The notes below the pieces were generated by a model. The model searched no databases and was not told where the DNA came from. It saw only the letters and a program-made list of their open reading frames with translations. DNA of 64,000 nt from Nocardioidaceae bacterium (GTDB taxonomy: Bacteria > Actinomycetota > Actinomycetes > Propionibacteriales > Nocardioidaceae): assembly GCA_017744365.1 (NCBI GenBank), contig JAGIBL010000003.1:62001-126000 (forward strand). The letters run 5' to 3'. Position 1 is the stretch's first letter; each line of letters opens with the position of its first letter. Both the position numbers and the translations under genes were made by a program. This document shows, piece by piece, positions 28,368 to 36,666 of the stretch.

Positions 28368-29861
28368 ATGGCTGACCACGAGATCCTGATCATCGGCGCC
28401 GGCTTCGGCGGCATGGGCGCGGCCATCAGCCTGCGCCGGCTGGGCTACGAGAGCATCGCGATCCTGGAGCGCGAGGACGACCTCGGCGGCACCTGGCACG
28501 TGAACCGCTACCCCGGCCTGGCCGTCGACATCGCCAGCGTCACCTACTCCTACTCCTTCGAGCCGAACCCCTACTGGAAGCACTGGTTCGCCCGCGGGCC
28601 CGAGCTCAAGCGGTACGCGGAGCACGTCGCCGACAAGTACGACCTGCGCCGGCACATGGAGTTCGGCGTGCTCGTCGAGGGTGCCCGCTGGGACGAGGAC
28701 GAGCAGCACTGGGTGGTCACCACCAGACCGGTCGGGAAGGGCCGCCGCAAGACCCGGACCGCCCGCTACCTGATGACCGCGACCGGCTTCCTCTCCCAGC
28801 CCAAGCTGCCCGACATCGAGGGCGTGCAGGACTTCGCCGGCACCGTCGTGCACACCGCGCAGTGGGACGACTCCGCCGACCTGGACGGCAAGCGCATCGC
28901 GGTGATCGGGACCGGCGCGACCGCGGTCCAGCTGATCCCGAAGCTGGCCAAGCGCGCCGGCCACCTCACGGTCTTCCAGCGGACGCCGATCTGGGTGACC
29001 CCGAAGGCCGACTTCAGGATCCCCGGGGCGGTGCAGAAGGTGTTCGCCGCGCAGCCCTGGACCCAGCGGGCCGCGCGCACGGTCAACAGCGCCTGGCTCG
29101 AGGGGATGATGGTCACCGCGGTGCTGCACTACAAGCAGGCCAAGGCCCTCAACGCCGGCGCCGCCGCGCTCGCGAAGGCCCACCTGCGCCGCCAGGTGAA
29201 GGACCCCGAGACCCGGCGCAAGCTCACCCCGGACTACTCCTTCGGGTGCAAGCGACCGACGTTCTCCAACGAGTACTACCCGACCTTCAACCGGCCGAAC
29301 GTGACCCTGGAGACGGCGGGCATCTCGCACATCACGCCGTCGGGGATCGTGAGCCGGGACGGCACCTCGTACGACGTCGACGTGCTGGTGCTGGCGACCG
29401 GCTTCAACCTGTGGGACACGAACTTCCCGGCGATCGAGGTCATCGGCCGCGACGGCAAGGACCTCGGCAAGTCGTGGCGCACGCACGGCTATCACGCGTT
29501 CGAGGGCGTCACCGTGGCCGGCTACCCCAACTTCGTCAGCCTGAACTCGCCGTACTCCTACTCGGGGCTGAGCTACTTCATGACCATCGAGGTCCAGATG
29601 CGGCACCTGGAGCGGCTCTTCGGCGCGCTGCGGTCCCGCGGGTCGCGGACGTTCGAGATCACCGAGCCCGCCGACCGCGCGTTCCTCGACCACATGCTCG
29701 AGCGGATGGACGACACCGTCTTCAACCGCGGCTCCTGCGCCACCGCGCGCAGCTACTACTACACCAACGAGGGCGACGCGGTGCTGCTGCGCCCGACGTC
29801 CTCGGCCAACGCCCGCAAGGCGGTCGAGGAGTTCGACCTGGAGGCCTACGCCTTCGCGTAA
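28368..29861 (+). CDS. flavin-containing (Baeyer-Villiger type) monooxygenase
   Basis: The enzyme would insert oxygen next to a ketone, or oxidise a related substrate, with FAD and NADPH. The 497-residue product has an FAD Rossmann motif GAGFGG (about 10-15), an NADPH Rossmann motif GTGATA (about 181-186) and between them the Baeyer-Villiger fingerprint FAGTVVHTAQWD (about 156-167). The ATG at 28368 is preceded by AAGGAG; the longer frame from 28326 has no such site. The substrate is unknown. Confidence 0.88.
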   Translation: MADHEILIIGAGFGGMGAAISLRRLGYESIAILEREDDLGGTWHVNRYPGLAVDIASVTYSYSFEPNPYWKHWFARGPELKRYAEHVADKYDLRRHMEFGVLVEGARWDEDEQHWVVTTRPVGKGRRKTRTARYLMTATGFLSQPKLPDIEGVQDFAGTVVHTAQWDDSADLDGKRIAVIGTGATAVQLIPKLAKRAGHLTVFQRTPIWVTPKADFRIPGAVQKVFAAQPWTQRAARTVNSAWLEGMMVTAVLHYKQAKALNAGAAALAKAHLRRQVKDPETRRKLTPDYSFGCKRPTFSNEYYPTFNRPNVTLETAGISHITPSGIVSRDGTSYDVDVLVLATGFNLWDTNFPAIEVIGRDGKDLGKSWRTHGYHAFEGVTVAGYPNFVSLNSPYSYSGLSYFMTIEVQMRHLERLFGALRSRGSRTFEITEPADRAFLDHMLERMDDTVFNRGSCATARSYYYTNEGDAVLLRPTSSANARKAVEEFDLEAYAFA

Positions 29862-29903
29862 CCGCTTTGCGCAAGGGGATTTCCGCGCGCGAAGATCGCG
29901 CTC

Positions 29904-30515
29904 GTGCTCGACGTCCTCCTCTCCGGCCTGGTGACCGGCTACGCGATCGCCGTTCCGGTGGGGGCGGTGGCCGCGCTGATCGTCGCGCTCAGCGCCCGGT
30001 CCGGCTGGCGGGTCGGCGTCTCCGCCGGCCTGGGCGTGGCCACTGTGGACGGCCTGTACGCCGCCGTCGCGGTGCTCGCGGGCAAGGCGGTCGCCGAGGC
30101 GCTCGGCCCCGTCCAGGACACCCTGCAGGTCGTCTCGGTGGTCGCCCTGCTCGTCATCGCGGTGCTCACCCTGCTGCACGCGCTGCGCCCCGAGAACGGC
30201 GCCCGCGACGGGAACGGCCGCACCTGGACCCCGCTGCGCGCCTGGCTCACCTTCGTCGGGATCACCGCGGTCAACCCGGCCACGGTGATCTACTTCGCCG
30301 CGATCGTCCTCGGCGGCACCGTGGAGATCGACGGGCCTCTGGAGGGAACGGCCTTCGTGCTCGCCGCCTTCGCTGCCAGTGCCAGTTGGCAGACCGTCGT
30401 CGCCCTCCTCGGCACCGGCCTCGGCGCCTGGGTCTCGGGCCCCCGCGGACGCCGTACCACCGGCATCATCGCCGCCCTCGTCATCGCCGCCCTCGCCCTC
30501 AAGCCGCTGTTCTGA
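29904..30515 (+). CDS. LysE family translocator
   Basis: This is a 203-residue membrane protein with about six hydrophobic segments and the LysE/RhtB layout (GYAIAVPVGAVAALIV near the N-terminus, GITAVNPATVIYFAAI in the middle). Members export amino acids or similar small molecules. It starts with GTG 42 bases after the monooxygenase stop and may be co-transcribed with it. A repeat structure (30516-30633) directly follows its stop. Confidence 0.85.
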   Translation: MLDVLLSGLVTGYAIAVPVGAVAALIVALSARSGWRVGVSAGLGVATVDGLYAAVAVLAGKAVAEALGPVQDTLQVVSVVALLVIAVLTLLHALRPENGARDGNGRTWTPLRAWLTFVGITAVNPATVIYFAAIVLGGTVEIDGPLEGTAFVLAAFAASASWQTVVALLGTGLGAWVSGPRGRRTTGIIAALVIAALALKPLF

Positions 30516-30633
30516 CGTTGAGTAGTCGCCCGATCCGGTCGAGTAGTCACCAGATCCGCTCGAGTGGTCACGTCCGCCCGATCTCGACGGGGACGAGCTG
30601 ACCACTCACGTGGGACGAAGTGACTACTCAACG
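30516..30633. repeat. tandem 21-base units within a nested inverted repeat
   Basis: Three direct units of exactly 21 bases start at 30520, 30541 and 30562, each opening with GAGTAGTC or GAGTGGTC. The right part carries inverted copies (TGACCACTC near 30598-30606 and GTGACTACTC near 30620-30629). The outermost arms CGTTGAGTAGTC (30516-30527) and GACTACTCAACG (30622-30633) are perfect. It fills the gap between convergent genes and overlaps the stop of the downstream one, so it may act as a bidirectional terminator. Confidence 0.8.
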
Positions 30634-31332
30634 GCCGATGGCGATGACGGGGTGGAGGTCGGGGCGGAGGGTGCGGAGGGTGAAGGCGAGGAAGGGGCGG
30701 GGAGCGGAGACGCAGCCGGCGGTCGGGCCGGAGCCGTTGACGTGCAGGAAGATCCCGGCGCCGCGGTACCGCACCGGGCGGGTGTAGTTGAACGCGATGA
30801 CGACCGCCATCTCGTACTGCCGCGGGTAGGCGGCCAGGCGCTCGGACCCGTTCAGCGTGTTCGGGTCGAGCCACCAGCGGAACCCGCCGAGCTCACGGCT
30901 GCGGTACCGGTTGTAGTAGCGGGAGGCGTTGTCCTCGACCCAGTAGTCGTTGGCGTCGTACCGGCGGTAGGGGAGCCGCCACGCCGGCGGGCGCGGGTGC
31001 GAGCCGAACGAGAACGGCAGCGCGTAGGTGCCGATCGGGGTGGTGCCGGTGTTCTGCCGCCGCCGGGTCGGCGCCACCAGGCCGCCGTACCCGATCCGCG
31101 CCCGCGGGCTGTGCACCACGTTCACCCAGCCGCGCGCGGTGTGCTGCCAGAAGACGATCCGCGCGTGCGTGCCCGTGGTCCGGTTCACCGTGACGACCTG
31201 CCGGGTGCCGGGCAGGAGGCGCACCTCGACGCCGTCGAGCTTGATCACCCGTACGTCGGCAGCCCGTACGTCGGCAGCCAGCGCCGGCGGGGAGAGCAGG
31301 CCGAGCAGCAGCACCGCCGCCAGGACGCGCAC
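30628..31332 (-). CDS. secreted L,D-transpeptidase-like protein
   Basis: This 234-residue protein has a signal peptide (MRVLAAVLLLGLLSPPALAA) and a C-terminal YkuD-type motif in the variant form HVNGSGPTAGCVSAP, in which the histidine before the catalytic Gly-Cys is replaced by Ala. Members of this group are annotated as L,D-transpeptidases or catalytic-domain proteins. The GTG at 31332 lies two bases after the antiporter stop, so the two are probably co-transcribed. Open codons further upstream are inside the antiporter gene. Confidence 0.75.
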   Translation of the reverse strand: MRVLAAVLLLGLLSPPALAADVRAADVRVIKLDGVEVRLLPGTRQVVTVNRTTGTHARIVFWQHTARGWVNVVHSPRARIGYGGLVAPTRRRQNTGTTPIGTYALPFSFGSHPRPPAWRLPYRRYDANDYWVEDNASRYYNRYRSRELGGFRWWLDPNTLNGSERLAAYPRQYEMAVVIAFNYTRPVRYRGAGIFLHVNGSGPTAGCVSAPRPFLAFTLRTLRPDLHPVIAIGR

Positions 31333-31334
31333 GA

Positions 31335-33200
31335 TCAGCCGGTGAGCTCGTGCACGAAGCACCAGCGCCACGACTCGCCGACCTCGGCCGAGCGCATCAC
31401 CGGGTGCAGCGTCTCGTGGAAGTGCGCGGTGGCGTGCCGGCGCGGGGAGGAGTCGCAGCAGGCCACGTGGCCACAGGTCAGGCACATCCGCAGGTGTACC
31501 CAGGCGATGCCCTCCTCCACACATGCGCGGCACTCGCCGGGCGTGTCCGGCTCGACCGGGGGGCGGACCAGGCGCAGGTCCTCGCAGCCTCCCTCGAAGG
31601 AGATCGGCTGCTGGGCGCTGCGGACCCGGTTCCGCTCGGCGTCGCTGTACTCGAGCATCGACTCCTCGACGTCGAGCATCGCCAGCACCTGCTCGACCAC
31701 CTCGTGCGCGACCGTGCCGGTGGACCGGATCTCCAGCACGCGCCGGCGCTCGGCCTCGATCATCAGGTGCCGGCGGCGCGAGTAGATCTCACTGGGCGTC
31801 TCCGCCGCGCTGGCGCCGACGCGCTCCCAGGCGGCGTAGTCGCGGGACCGGATCCGCTCGCGCAGCGTGTGGCTGACCTCGTGCGGGTCCTCCTCGTCGA
31901 TCTGGTCGAGCTCGGCCAGCCCGGCCGCGGAGGCCTGGTGCAGCAGGTTCGCCCGGGCGAGCGCGTCCGCGGTCGGGTCCGGCGACGGCACCCGCAGCCG
32001 GCGCGCGAACCAGGGCAGCGTGGTCCCCTGCAGGAACAGCGTCCCGGCCACCACGGTGAACGCGATCAGCAGCAGCACCTCGCGGTGCTCGGTGTCCGCG
32101 GGGATGACGAACGCCGCGGCCAGGGTGACCACGCCGCGCATGCCGGCCCAGCCCAGCAGGAACGTGTAGGTCCACGGCGGCCGCTGGTGGCTGTCCGGGT
32201 CGGGCCCGGGCCGGACGATCAGGAAGCGGGCGACGAAGACCCACGCGAGCCGGAGGACGATCACCGCGAGCAGGGTCAGCCCGCAGACCAGCGCGATCCG
32301 GCCACCCCCGAGCGGGTCGTCACCGGCGTCCACGATGATCGAGCGCGCCTGCAGGCCGATCAGCAGGAACACCGCGCTCTCCAGCAGGAACGCGATGGTC
32401 CGCCAGTTCATCCGCTCGGCGATCCGCGACTGCGCGGTCTGCAGGATCGGCGCCTTGTGCCCGAGCAGGAGTCCCGAGACGACGACGGCGATGACGCCGG
32501 AGGCGTGCACCTCCTCGGCCGCGACGTACGCCGCGAACGGGGTCAGCAGCGACATCCCGCTGTCGAGCAGCGGGTCGGTGACCTGCCGTCGCAGCAGCCC
32601 GATGACGAAGAAGAACGCGAGGCCGATGAGCGCGCCACCCCCAGCCGCCAGGCCGAAGTCGCGAGCGATCAGGTACCAGGCCGCCGAGCCGCCGAGGATC
32701 ACGCCGACCGCGGTGTTCAGCGCCACCAGCGCGGTCGCGTCGTTGAACAGCGACTCGCCCTCGAGGATCGTCACGATCCGGCGCGGCAGCCCGATCCGGC
32801 GGCCGATCGCGGTCGCGGCGATCGCGTCCGGCGGCGAGACCACCGCACCGATCGCGAACGCGGGAGCCCAGCCCAGGCTGGGGATCAGCGCGTGCACCAG
32901 CGCCGCGATCCCGACCGTGGTGAAGGCGACCAGGCCGACGGAGAGCAGCAGGATCGGGCGGCGGTTGTTGTTGAAGTCGACCAGCGAGGTCTGCAGGGAG
33001 GCCGCGTAGAGCAGCGGGGGCAGCATCCCGAACAGCACCACCTCGGGGTGCAGGTGCAGGTCCGGCACGAACGGCAGGTAGGAGCCGACGATCCCGACGA
33101 CGATCAGGACCAGCGGTGAGGACAGGTCCAGCCGGGAGCAGATCGCGGTGGTGGCCAGGACCGTCGCGACGACCGCGACCAGGGTGACGACGAGATGCAC
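31335..33200 (-). CDS. Na+/H+ antiporter with C-terminal UBP zinc finger
   Basis: The first 400 residues form a CPA1 (NhaP-type) cation:proton antiporter with about 12 helices, including GAVVSPPDAIAATAI and EGESLFNDATALVAL. A cytoplasmic helical region follows, and the last 65 residues are a zinc-finger UBP domain (CRACVEEG, CLTCGHVACCDSS, HATAHFHETLHPVM, ending WRWCFVHE). UBP fingers bind ubiquitin in eukaryotes; the role in bacteria is not known. The product is 621 residues. Confidence 0.87.
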   Translation of the reverse strand: MHLVVTLVAVVATVLATTAICSRLDLSSPLVLIVVGIVGSYLPFVPDLHLHPEVVLFGMLPPLLYAASLQTSLVDFNNNRRPILLLSVGLVAFTTVGIAALVHALIPSLGWAPAFAIGAVVSPPDAIAATAIGRRIGLPRRIVTILEGESLFNDATALVALNTAVGVILGGSAAWYLIARDFGLAAGGGALIGLAFFFVIGLLRRQVTDPLLDSGMSLLTPFAAYVAAEEVHASGVIAVVVSGLLLGHKAPILQTAQSRIAERMNWRTIAFLLESAVFLLIGLQARSIIVDAGDDPLGGGRIALVCGLTLLAVIVLRLAWVFVARFLIVRPGPDPDSHQRPPWTYTFLLGWAGMRGVVTLAAAFVIPADTEHREVLLLIAFTVVAGTLFLQGTTLPWFARRLRVPSPDPTADALARANLLHQASAAGLAELDQIDEEDPHEVSHTLRERIRSRDYAAWERVGASAAETPSEIYSRRRHLMIEAERRRVLEIRSTGTVAHEVVEQVLAMLDVEESMLEYSDAERNRVRSAQQPISFEGGCEDLRLVRPPVEPDTPGECRACVEEGIAWVHLRMCLTCGHVACCDSSPRRHATAHFHETLHPVMRSAEVGESWRWCFVHELTG

Positions 33201-33207
33201 GCGACGA

Positions 33208-33978
33208 TCATGTCCGATTCGCGGCCGCGGCGCGCAGCGCGGCCGGCGGGGCGGAGAAGTCCCAGGCCCGGAACAGCACCGCGTGCTCGGTCCCGATCCG
33301 CTGGCCGCCCATCGCCGCGATCGCCGGGATGAACGCCGACGGCGGCGGGTGCCCCTCGATCGCGCCGAGGTAGTCGCGGTGCGCCTCCAGCGAGCGGACC
33401 CCGCGCGCGAGCGGCTCCCCGGTGACGTCGACGCCGTGGGTCGGCTGGGTGTGCCCGCCGACGAGGAACCAGCGCACCTTCCACGGCTCCAGGCCCTGGT
33501 CGCGCAGCTCGGGGAAGACCCACGGGTTGTCCGCGTCCCGGATCGCGTCCAGCGCCGCCATCCCGGCGACCCGGTGGTCGGCCTGGTTGAGCCCGGCCAC
33601 GAACTCGACCTCCCAGGAGCCGGTCACCACCACGTCCGGCTGGAAGGACCGGATCGTCCGGGCGATGTCGCGGCGCAGGTCGAGCGAAGACTGCAGCACC
33701 CCGTCCGGGTGCTCGAGCACCTCCAGGTTGCTGACCCCGACGGCCTCGCAGGCGGCCTCCTGCTCGGCGCGCCGGATCCGCGCGGTCTCCTCGGGCGGCG
33801 TGGGCATCCCGGCCTCGCCGCGGGTCAGCAGCAGGTACGCCACCTCGACGCCCTGGCTGGTCCACTTCGCGACGGCCGAGGAGGTGCCGTACTCGACGTC
33901 GTCGGGATGGGCCACCACGCACAGCACCTTGCGGAAGTCCTGGTCGGGCAGGACCGGCAGCATCTCGGGCAGCGTCAT
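33208..33978 (-). CDS. PIG-L family deacetylase
   Basis: This is a LmbE/PIG-L type zinc-dependent N-acetyl hydrolase (256 residues) with the metal motif AHPDDVEYG at about 23-31 and the later NQADHRVAG. In actinobacteria such enzymes act in mycothiol synthesis (MshB) or conjugate hydrolysis (Mca), or deacetylate other sugars; this one is not clearly either. The ATG at 33978 follows a -10-like TACCGT by six bases, so it is probably leaderless; codons further upstream belong to no recognisable domain. Confidence 0.83.
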   Translation of the reverse strand: MTLPEMLPVLPDQDFRKVLCVVAHPDDVEYGTSSAVAKWTSQGVEVAYLLLTRGEAGMPTPPEETARIRRAEQEAACEAVGVSNLEVLEHPDGVLQSSLDLRRDIARTIRSFQPDVVVTGSWEVEFVAGLNQADHRVAGMAALDAIRDADNPWVFPELRDQGLEPWKVRWFLVGGHTQPTHGVDVTGEPLARGVRSLEAHRDYLGAIEGHPPPSAFIPAIAAMGGQRIGTEHAVLFRAWDFSAPPAALRAAAANRT

Positions 33979-33997
33979 GAGCAGACGGTAGTCGCGT

Positions 33998-34387
33998 TCA
34001 CGCCGGTTGCACGACGGCCAGCCCGACGTCGTGCGCCGCGGCGGCCAGCCGGACGTCGTAGGTGAGCACGGCATCGACGTCGAGCGCGACCGCCGCCGCC
34101 AGGTGCAGGGCGTCCAGGGACCGGAGGGTCGCGCCGGGGAGCAGCCCCGCCTGGCGGAACAAGGAGGCCGGCATCTCGAACAGGTCCACGCCGTCGAGCA
34201 GCTCGGTCACTGCTTCTTGCGGCAGTGCCGGCTCCCGGTGCGCCGCGCGGCGCAGCTCGGTCTCCAGCAGCCGGCAGGCGAACAGGTGCGGCGTGGCCGC
34301 GTCGACCGCCGCCGCCAGGGCCGGCGACTCGGGCTCCTCGACGAGGAGCTTGAGCGCGGCCGAGGTGTCCAGGTACCAGGTCTCCAC
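33998..34387 (-). CDS. PIN-domain toxin of type II toxin-antitoxin system
   Basis: The 129-residue product is a VapC-like RNase. It starts with WYLDTSAALKLLVEEPES, containing the first catalytic aspartate, and has further acidic residues in LLETELRR and SLDALHLAAA and a final Asp in LTYDVRLAAAA. The GTG at 34387 lies seven bases after the antitoxin stop. PIN toxins cleave RNA and are held inactive by their antitoxin. Confidence 0.87.
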   Translation of the reverse strand: METWYLDTSAALKLLVEEPESPALAAAVDAATPHLFACRLLETELRRAAHREPALPQEAVTELLDGVDLFEMPASLFRQAGLLPGATLRSLDALHLAAAVALDVDAVLTYDVRLAAAAHDVGLAVVQPA

Positions 34388-34394
34388 GGACCGG

Positions 34395-34652
34395 CTACCG
34401 GTCCCCACGGAGCTCGTCGAGGAGGCGCTCGGTCGGGACGCTTCCGCGCACCCGCGGACGCCCCGCGTAGCGCTCGCGGCGACGGGCCGGGCGACCCAGG
34501 GGCAGACCCGGCGCCCGGACGACGTCGTCCGGCGCGTGCAGGACTGCAACCGGCTCGCCGTTCCGGGTGATCAGGAAGGTCTCCCCCTCGAGCACGGCTC
34601 GGATCACCTCCGCGTTGTCGTTGCGCAGCTCGCGCTGGCTGATCGTCCTCAC
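34395..34652 (-). CDS. Phd/YefM family antitoxin
   Basis: This 85-residue protein has the Phd/YefM N-terminal DNA-binding fold (MRTISQRELRNDNAEVIRAV, followed by GEPVAVL) and a basic, Pro/Arg-rich C-terminal half that would wrap the toxin. The GTG at 34652 follows a -10-like TACGGT (34665-34660) by seven bases, so the transcript is probably leaderless. An operator at 34663-34689 covers the promoter. Confidence 0.85.
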   Translation of the reverse strand: MRTISQRELRNDNAEVIRAVLEGETFLITRNGEPVAVLHAPDDVVRAPGLPLGRPARRRERYAGRPRVRGSVPTERLLDELRGDR

Positions 34653-34662
34653 GTCGGCAACC

Positions 34663-34689
34663 GTAGCACGGTGTAGCACAGAGTGCTAC
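34663..34689 (-). promoter_or_regulatory. toxin-antitoxin autoregulatory operator
   Basis: The heptamer GTAGCAC occurs at 34663-34669 and 34673-34679 and, inverted, as GTGCTAC at 34683-34689. The three sites are spaced by exactly ten bases, one helical turn. The last two make a palindrome GTAGCAC-AGA-GTGCTAC. The array overlaps the -10 of the antitoxin and the stop of menD. Confidence 0.65.
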
Positions 34690-36269
34690 GCCAAGGACCG
34701 GATCCGCGCGTCCAGCTCGCGCCGGTTGTCCCGGCGCAGCCGGGCCTCGACGACTTCGACGCCCCCGTTCGGGTTGGCCAGCGCCTGGGCCAGCTCGGCG
34801 CGGTCGTGGACGCGCCAGTGCGGGATCCGCAGGCCGGTGCAGAGGTGCTCGAGGTCGATCCCGTGCGGGGTGCCGAAGAGCTTCTCGTAGCCCTCCGCGT
34901 ACGACGGGTCGCCCTGCTCCAGGGTCGCGAAGATCGAGCCGCCGTCGTCGTTGGCGACCACGATCGTCAGGTCGGGCCGGGCCTCGGTGGTCCCGGTGAC
35001 CAGGCCGGTCAGGTCGTGCAGGAACGTCACGTCGCCGACGTACGCGATCGCCCGGGTGGTGTGCGGCCGGCCCAGCAGCGCGCCCAGCGCGGAGGAGAGG
35101 GTGCCGTCGATCCCGGCGAGACCGCGGTTGGCGATCACCAGCCGCCGCTGGCCGACGTCGTAGGCCCCGGCGACCAGGTCGAGGTCGCGGATCGGGTTGC
35201 TGGCGCCGACGAAGAGGAGCCCGCCGGGCGGGACCGCCGCGTGCACCTCGGCGGCGACGTCGTACGGCGTGAGCCCGTCCTCGCCGGCGAGCAGGGCCGC
35301 GATGTCGTCGCCCAGCCGGGCGTCGGCCTGCCGCCAGCGGGCGAACCAGTCGCTCTCGTCGGCCCGCTCGACCGCGAACCGGCCGTCGTGCTCGAGCGTG
35401 ACCGGGTGCGGCCGGTCGGCCCACGTCCCCGGAGCCCGCCGTACGACGACCTCGACGCCGTCGCGGGCCAGCAGCCGCTGCACCGGACGCGAGAGCGTCG
35501 GCACCCCGACCACGACGGCCCGCTCGATCTCCTGCCCGAGCGCGGTGTCGAGCAGCAGCCGGTAGGCGCGGATCACGTTCGGGCCGTTGCGGGCACCGCT
35601 GGTCGGCTCGGCGAGCAGCGGCCAGGCGGCGTCCTGGGCGAGCAGCCGGGCGTTCGGGCCGGCGTCGTCCCCGGCGACCACGACGGTGCGCGGGCCGACG
35701 TCGAGCACGAACGGCTCCTCGACCGCGCGCGGCTCGTCCTCGGGCAGCGCGGCATGCGGCACGTACCGGTCCGGCGGCACCAGCGGGTCGTCGAGCTGGA
35801 CGTTGAGGTGCACGGGTCCGCGGGTGATCCCGGCCAGCCCCTCGGCCAGGTCGGCCGGCTCGGTGACGTCGGCGCCGCTGACCACCGCGGACCCGAAGAG
35901 ACCCACCTGGTCGGTGGTCTGGTTGGCGGTGGTGCCGCGCAGCCGGGCCGGCCGGTCGGCGGTGATCGCGACCAGCCGGACGCCGGCGTGCGCTGCCTCG
36001 AGCATCGCCGGGTGCAGGTTCGCGGCCGCGGTCCCCGAGGTGGTCACCATCGCCACCGGGCGCTTGGAGGTCTTCGCCATGCCGAGTGCCAGGAAGGCGC
36101 CGGTGCGCTCGTCGATCCGGGTGTGCAGGTCGATCGCGCCGGCCTCGGCGGCGTCGTTGAGGGCGAACGAGAGCGGCGCGTTCCGCGAGCCGGGGGCGAT
36201 CACCACCTGGCGGACGCCCGCGTGCAGCAGCGCGTCGACGACGGCGCGGGCGAGGTCGGTGGCACTCAC
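34686..36269 (-). CDS. menD: SEPHCHC synthase (MenD)
   Basis: The enzyme is 2-succinyl-5-enolpyruvyl-6-hydroxy-3-cyclohexene-1-carboxylate synthase, a thiamine-diphosphate enzyme of menaquinone synthesis. The 527-residue product shows the chorismate-family start APGSRNAPLSFAL, the catalytic-glutamate region RIDERTGAFLALGMAK, TTSGTAAANLHPA, and the ThDP/Mg motif region VVANDDGGSIFATL. The GTG start at 36269 gives the canonical N-terminus. Its end carries the toxin-antitoxin operator. Confidence 0.95.
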   Translation of the reverse strand: MSATDLARAVVDALLHAGVRQVVIAPGSRNAPLSFALNDAAEAGAIDLHTRIDERTGAFLALGMAKTSKRPVAMVTTSGTAAANLHPAMLEAAHAGVRLVAITADRPARLRGTTANQTTDQVGLFGSAVVSGADVTEPADLAEGLAGITRGPVHLNVQLDDPLVPPDRYVPHAALPEDEPRAVEEPFVLDVGPRTVVVAGDDAGPNARLLAQDAAWPLLAEPTSGARNGPNVIRAYRLLLDTALGQEIERAVVVGVPTLSRPVQRLLARDGVEVVVRRAPGTWADRPHPVTLEHDGRFAVERADESDWFARWRQADARLGDDIAALLAGEDGLTPYDVAAEVHAAVPPGGLLFVGASNPIRDLDLVAGAYDVGQRRLVIANRGLAGIDGTLSSALGALLGRPHTTRAIAYVGDVTFLHDLTGLVTGTTEARPDLTIVVANDDGGSIFATLEQGDPSYAEGYEKLFGTPHGIDLEHLCTGLRIPHWRVHDRAELAQALANPNGGVEVVEARLRRDNRRELDARIRSLA

Positions 36270-36303
36270 GGAGCCGATCCTGCCCTACCCCGGCTCATGT
36301 ACC

Positions 36304-36339
36304 TTGCTTGTTACGTACCCATCTGGTTACATACAAACC
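36304..36339 (+). promoter_or_regulatory. promoter with paired TTAC-TAC repeats before ArsR gene
   Basis: TTGCTT (36304-36309) and TACATA (36328-36333) form a -35/-10 pair with an 18-base spacer, and the ATG lies seven bases after the -10. Direct copies TTACGTAC (36311-36318) and TTACATAC (36327-36334), 16 bases apart, overlap it and are candidates for autoregulation by the ArsR product. Confidence 0.5.
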
Positions 36340-36666
36340 ATGGACGCCGTCCTGCACGCCCTGGCCGACGAGAGCCGGCGCACCCTGCTCGCGGCGCTCC
36401 GTGACCGCCCTGCCACCGTCAGCGAGCTCGCGGAGCTGCTGCCGATCGCGCGGCCGGGCGTCTCCCGGCACCTGCGGGTGCTGCGCGAGGCCGGCCTCGT
36501 CGAGGTCGAGCAGGAGGCCCAGTGGCGGATCTACCGGCTCCGCCCCGAGCCGATGGCCGAGCTCGACGCCTGGCTCGAGGAGTACCGGTCGCTGTGGCGG
36601 CAGCGCCTCGACGCCCTGCACACCGAGGTCGCCCGCGGCAAGCGTCAACGAAGGAGGAGCACATGA
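36340..36666 (+). CDS. ArsR family winged-helix regulator
   Basis: This 108-residue winged-helix repressor (MDAVLHALADESRRTLLAAL, followed by RPGVSRHLRVLREAGLV) lacks the cysteine metal sites of ArsR/SmtB and belongs to the group paired with SRPBCC proteins. Its stop overlaps the start of such a gene (ATGA). The pair probably senses or handles a small hydrophobic compound; no ligand can be named. Confidence 0.88.
   Translation: MDAVLHALADESRRTLLAALRDRPATVSELAELLPIARPGVSRHLRVLREAGLVEVEQEAQWRIYRLRPEPMAELDAWLEEYRSLWRQRLDALHTEVARGKRQRRRST

Noticed and set aside
30520-30582. Three 21-base units considered as a CRISPR array
   Set aside because: The units are contiguous without spacers, degenerate, and followed by inverted copies; no cas gene is present.
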